NCBI GenBank assembly: GCA_933207985.1
Contig: OW240921.1
Coordinates: 107,771,309 to 107,835,308, forward strand
Origin: Pelobates cultripes
Taxonomy: Eukaryota > Chordata > Amphibia > Anura > Pelobatidae
Direction: 5' to 3'
Length of the DNA: 64,000 bases
Shown piece after piece: positions 63,344 to 64,000 of the stretch. The notes below the pieces were generated by a model, which did not search any database, had not been told where the DNA came from, and saw only the letters and a program-made list of their open reading frames with translations. The translations under genes and the position numbers were made by a program. Numbering within the stretch: the stretch's first letter is position 1; each line of letters opens with the position of its first letter.

Positions 63344-64000
63344 GGTAATGCTGTCTTTGGTCTTTCTAACACTGTGGCATGTTCCCTTTCTTCTATACTC
63401 ACTACATACAGCTTTTCTCTGTCCCAGACCATATACCAGGAGCATCTGCCTGCTAGTGAGAAGGTAAGGAGACAAGTGGACCAGCGAGTGCTTGGGGACA
63501 GTCCTTAGAAAGCGTTGAGTGAGCGCATCATTAGATGCATGAATGTCAAGCTCAGGGTGCTGTCTGCATAGTATGCCCTTAGTTGGCCAGCTGCATGATT
63601 GGCAGGCAGCCTGACATGCATTCATGCCAGGCTGGCCTTCTAATTCTTTGAGCAGACATGTCCTCTTTTTGGGCATGTTCGCCCCTTTTGGCAGGTTACG
63701 TGATTTGTGTCAGTAGCACACCCTTTTACCATGCCCATTGACTTCCTCCTTGACTGTACACTGCTGTTAGGGGTTATGGATTTACTTGAAAGATGAAAAC
63801 ATACATTAGAGAGAGATTAGCCTAGGGTATGTGTTTTCTTATAGCTGCTGTTTTCTTTCTCTCCAGCCCCATCTCCATCAGATACATGATGCTTCTGAGT
63901 GTTTTACTGTTTTTGGTCGATATGATTCTGTAATTAGGCCCGACATAATTGTCAGCACCAGGCCCACTGGGCTCTTAATCTGGCCCTGTGTGTCCCACCC
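63344..64000. other. Unassigned sequence to the window end
   Basis: The minus-strand 125-codon frame at 63299-63676 overlaps the MITE end and has no recognisable motif or splice context. I see no supported gene. Confidence 0.4.

Noticed and set aside
63299..63676. 125-codon minus-strand frame
   Set aside because: Overlaps the end of a TTAA MITE, lacks recognisable motifs and has no splice or promoter context.

Overview
The window reads as vertebrate nuclear DNA, most likely from a frog. It has GT-AG introns, CA/GT microsatellites, minisatellites, L1 and Tc1/mariner elements, and a dense load of DIRS retrotransposons, hAT elements and TTAA-flanked palindromic MITEs of amphibian type. No prokaryotic gene organisation, CRISPR array or operon is visible. 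Two 100-N runs (2136-2235 and 34500-34599) are assembly gaps.

Host genes are sparse. The best is TEX12 (synaptonemal-complex central element) on the minus strand. I reconstructed it as four coding exons between 7162 and 14685 whose intron phases (0, 1, 2) all close, giving 111 residues. A two-exon plus-strand gene at 36550-39201 encodes a Myb/SANT-like DNA-binding domain, four 18-residue repeats and a helical tail. Other gene pieces are a plus-strand terminal exon at 427-535, an internal exon candidate at 26047-26179, a minus-strand terminal exon at 50001-50207 and a CRE-like promoter with a short ORF near 61185. I could not name these.

Layout. 1-7000: a gene end, a foldback MITE cut by a gap, GT-rich DNA and a solo LTR. 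7000-14700: TEX12, with a Tc1-like element in its third intron and a MITE/L1 nest in its first. 14790-19480: a MITE carrying a hAT element, a 1.5-kb minisatellite with a small hAT MITE inside, a promoter-like segment and a second minisatellite. 19500-26000: a CTCF-type motif, a retroposed element with a 15-bp target duplication, and Penelope-like and L1 reverse-transcriptase fragments. 27500-36360: minisatellites, a hAT element, a nearly identical local duplication with a gap inside it, and another hAT element. 36400-40500: the Myb/SANT gene. 40507-48110: a Tc1-like element split by a complete DIRS element (40534-46603) with intact overlapping ORFs. 48430-49932: an L1 remnant. 50220-60741: a second, decayed DIRS copy. 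It was invaded by a processed SLC47A (MATE transporter) retrocopy, itself hit by a hAT element with a perfect 81-bp inverted repeat, and by a solo retroviral-type LTR. 60742-64000: the promoter/ORF candidate, a minisatellite and another TTAA MITE.

The genes do not form a pathway. The main story is layered transposition, and target-site duplications give the order of events in several nests. The most informative objects are the DIRS element with its circle-junction internal complementary region, the SLC47A retrocopy with an apparently chimeric 5' end, and the uncharacterised Myb/SANT repeat gene.
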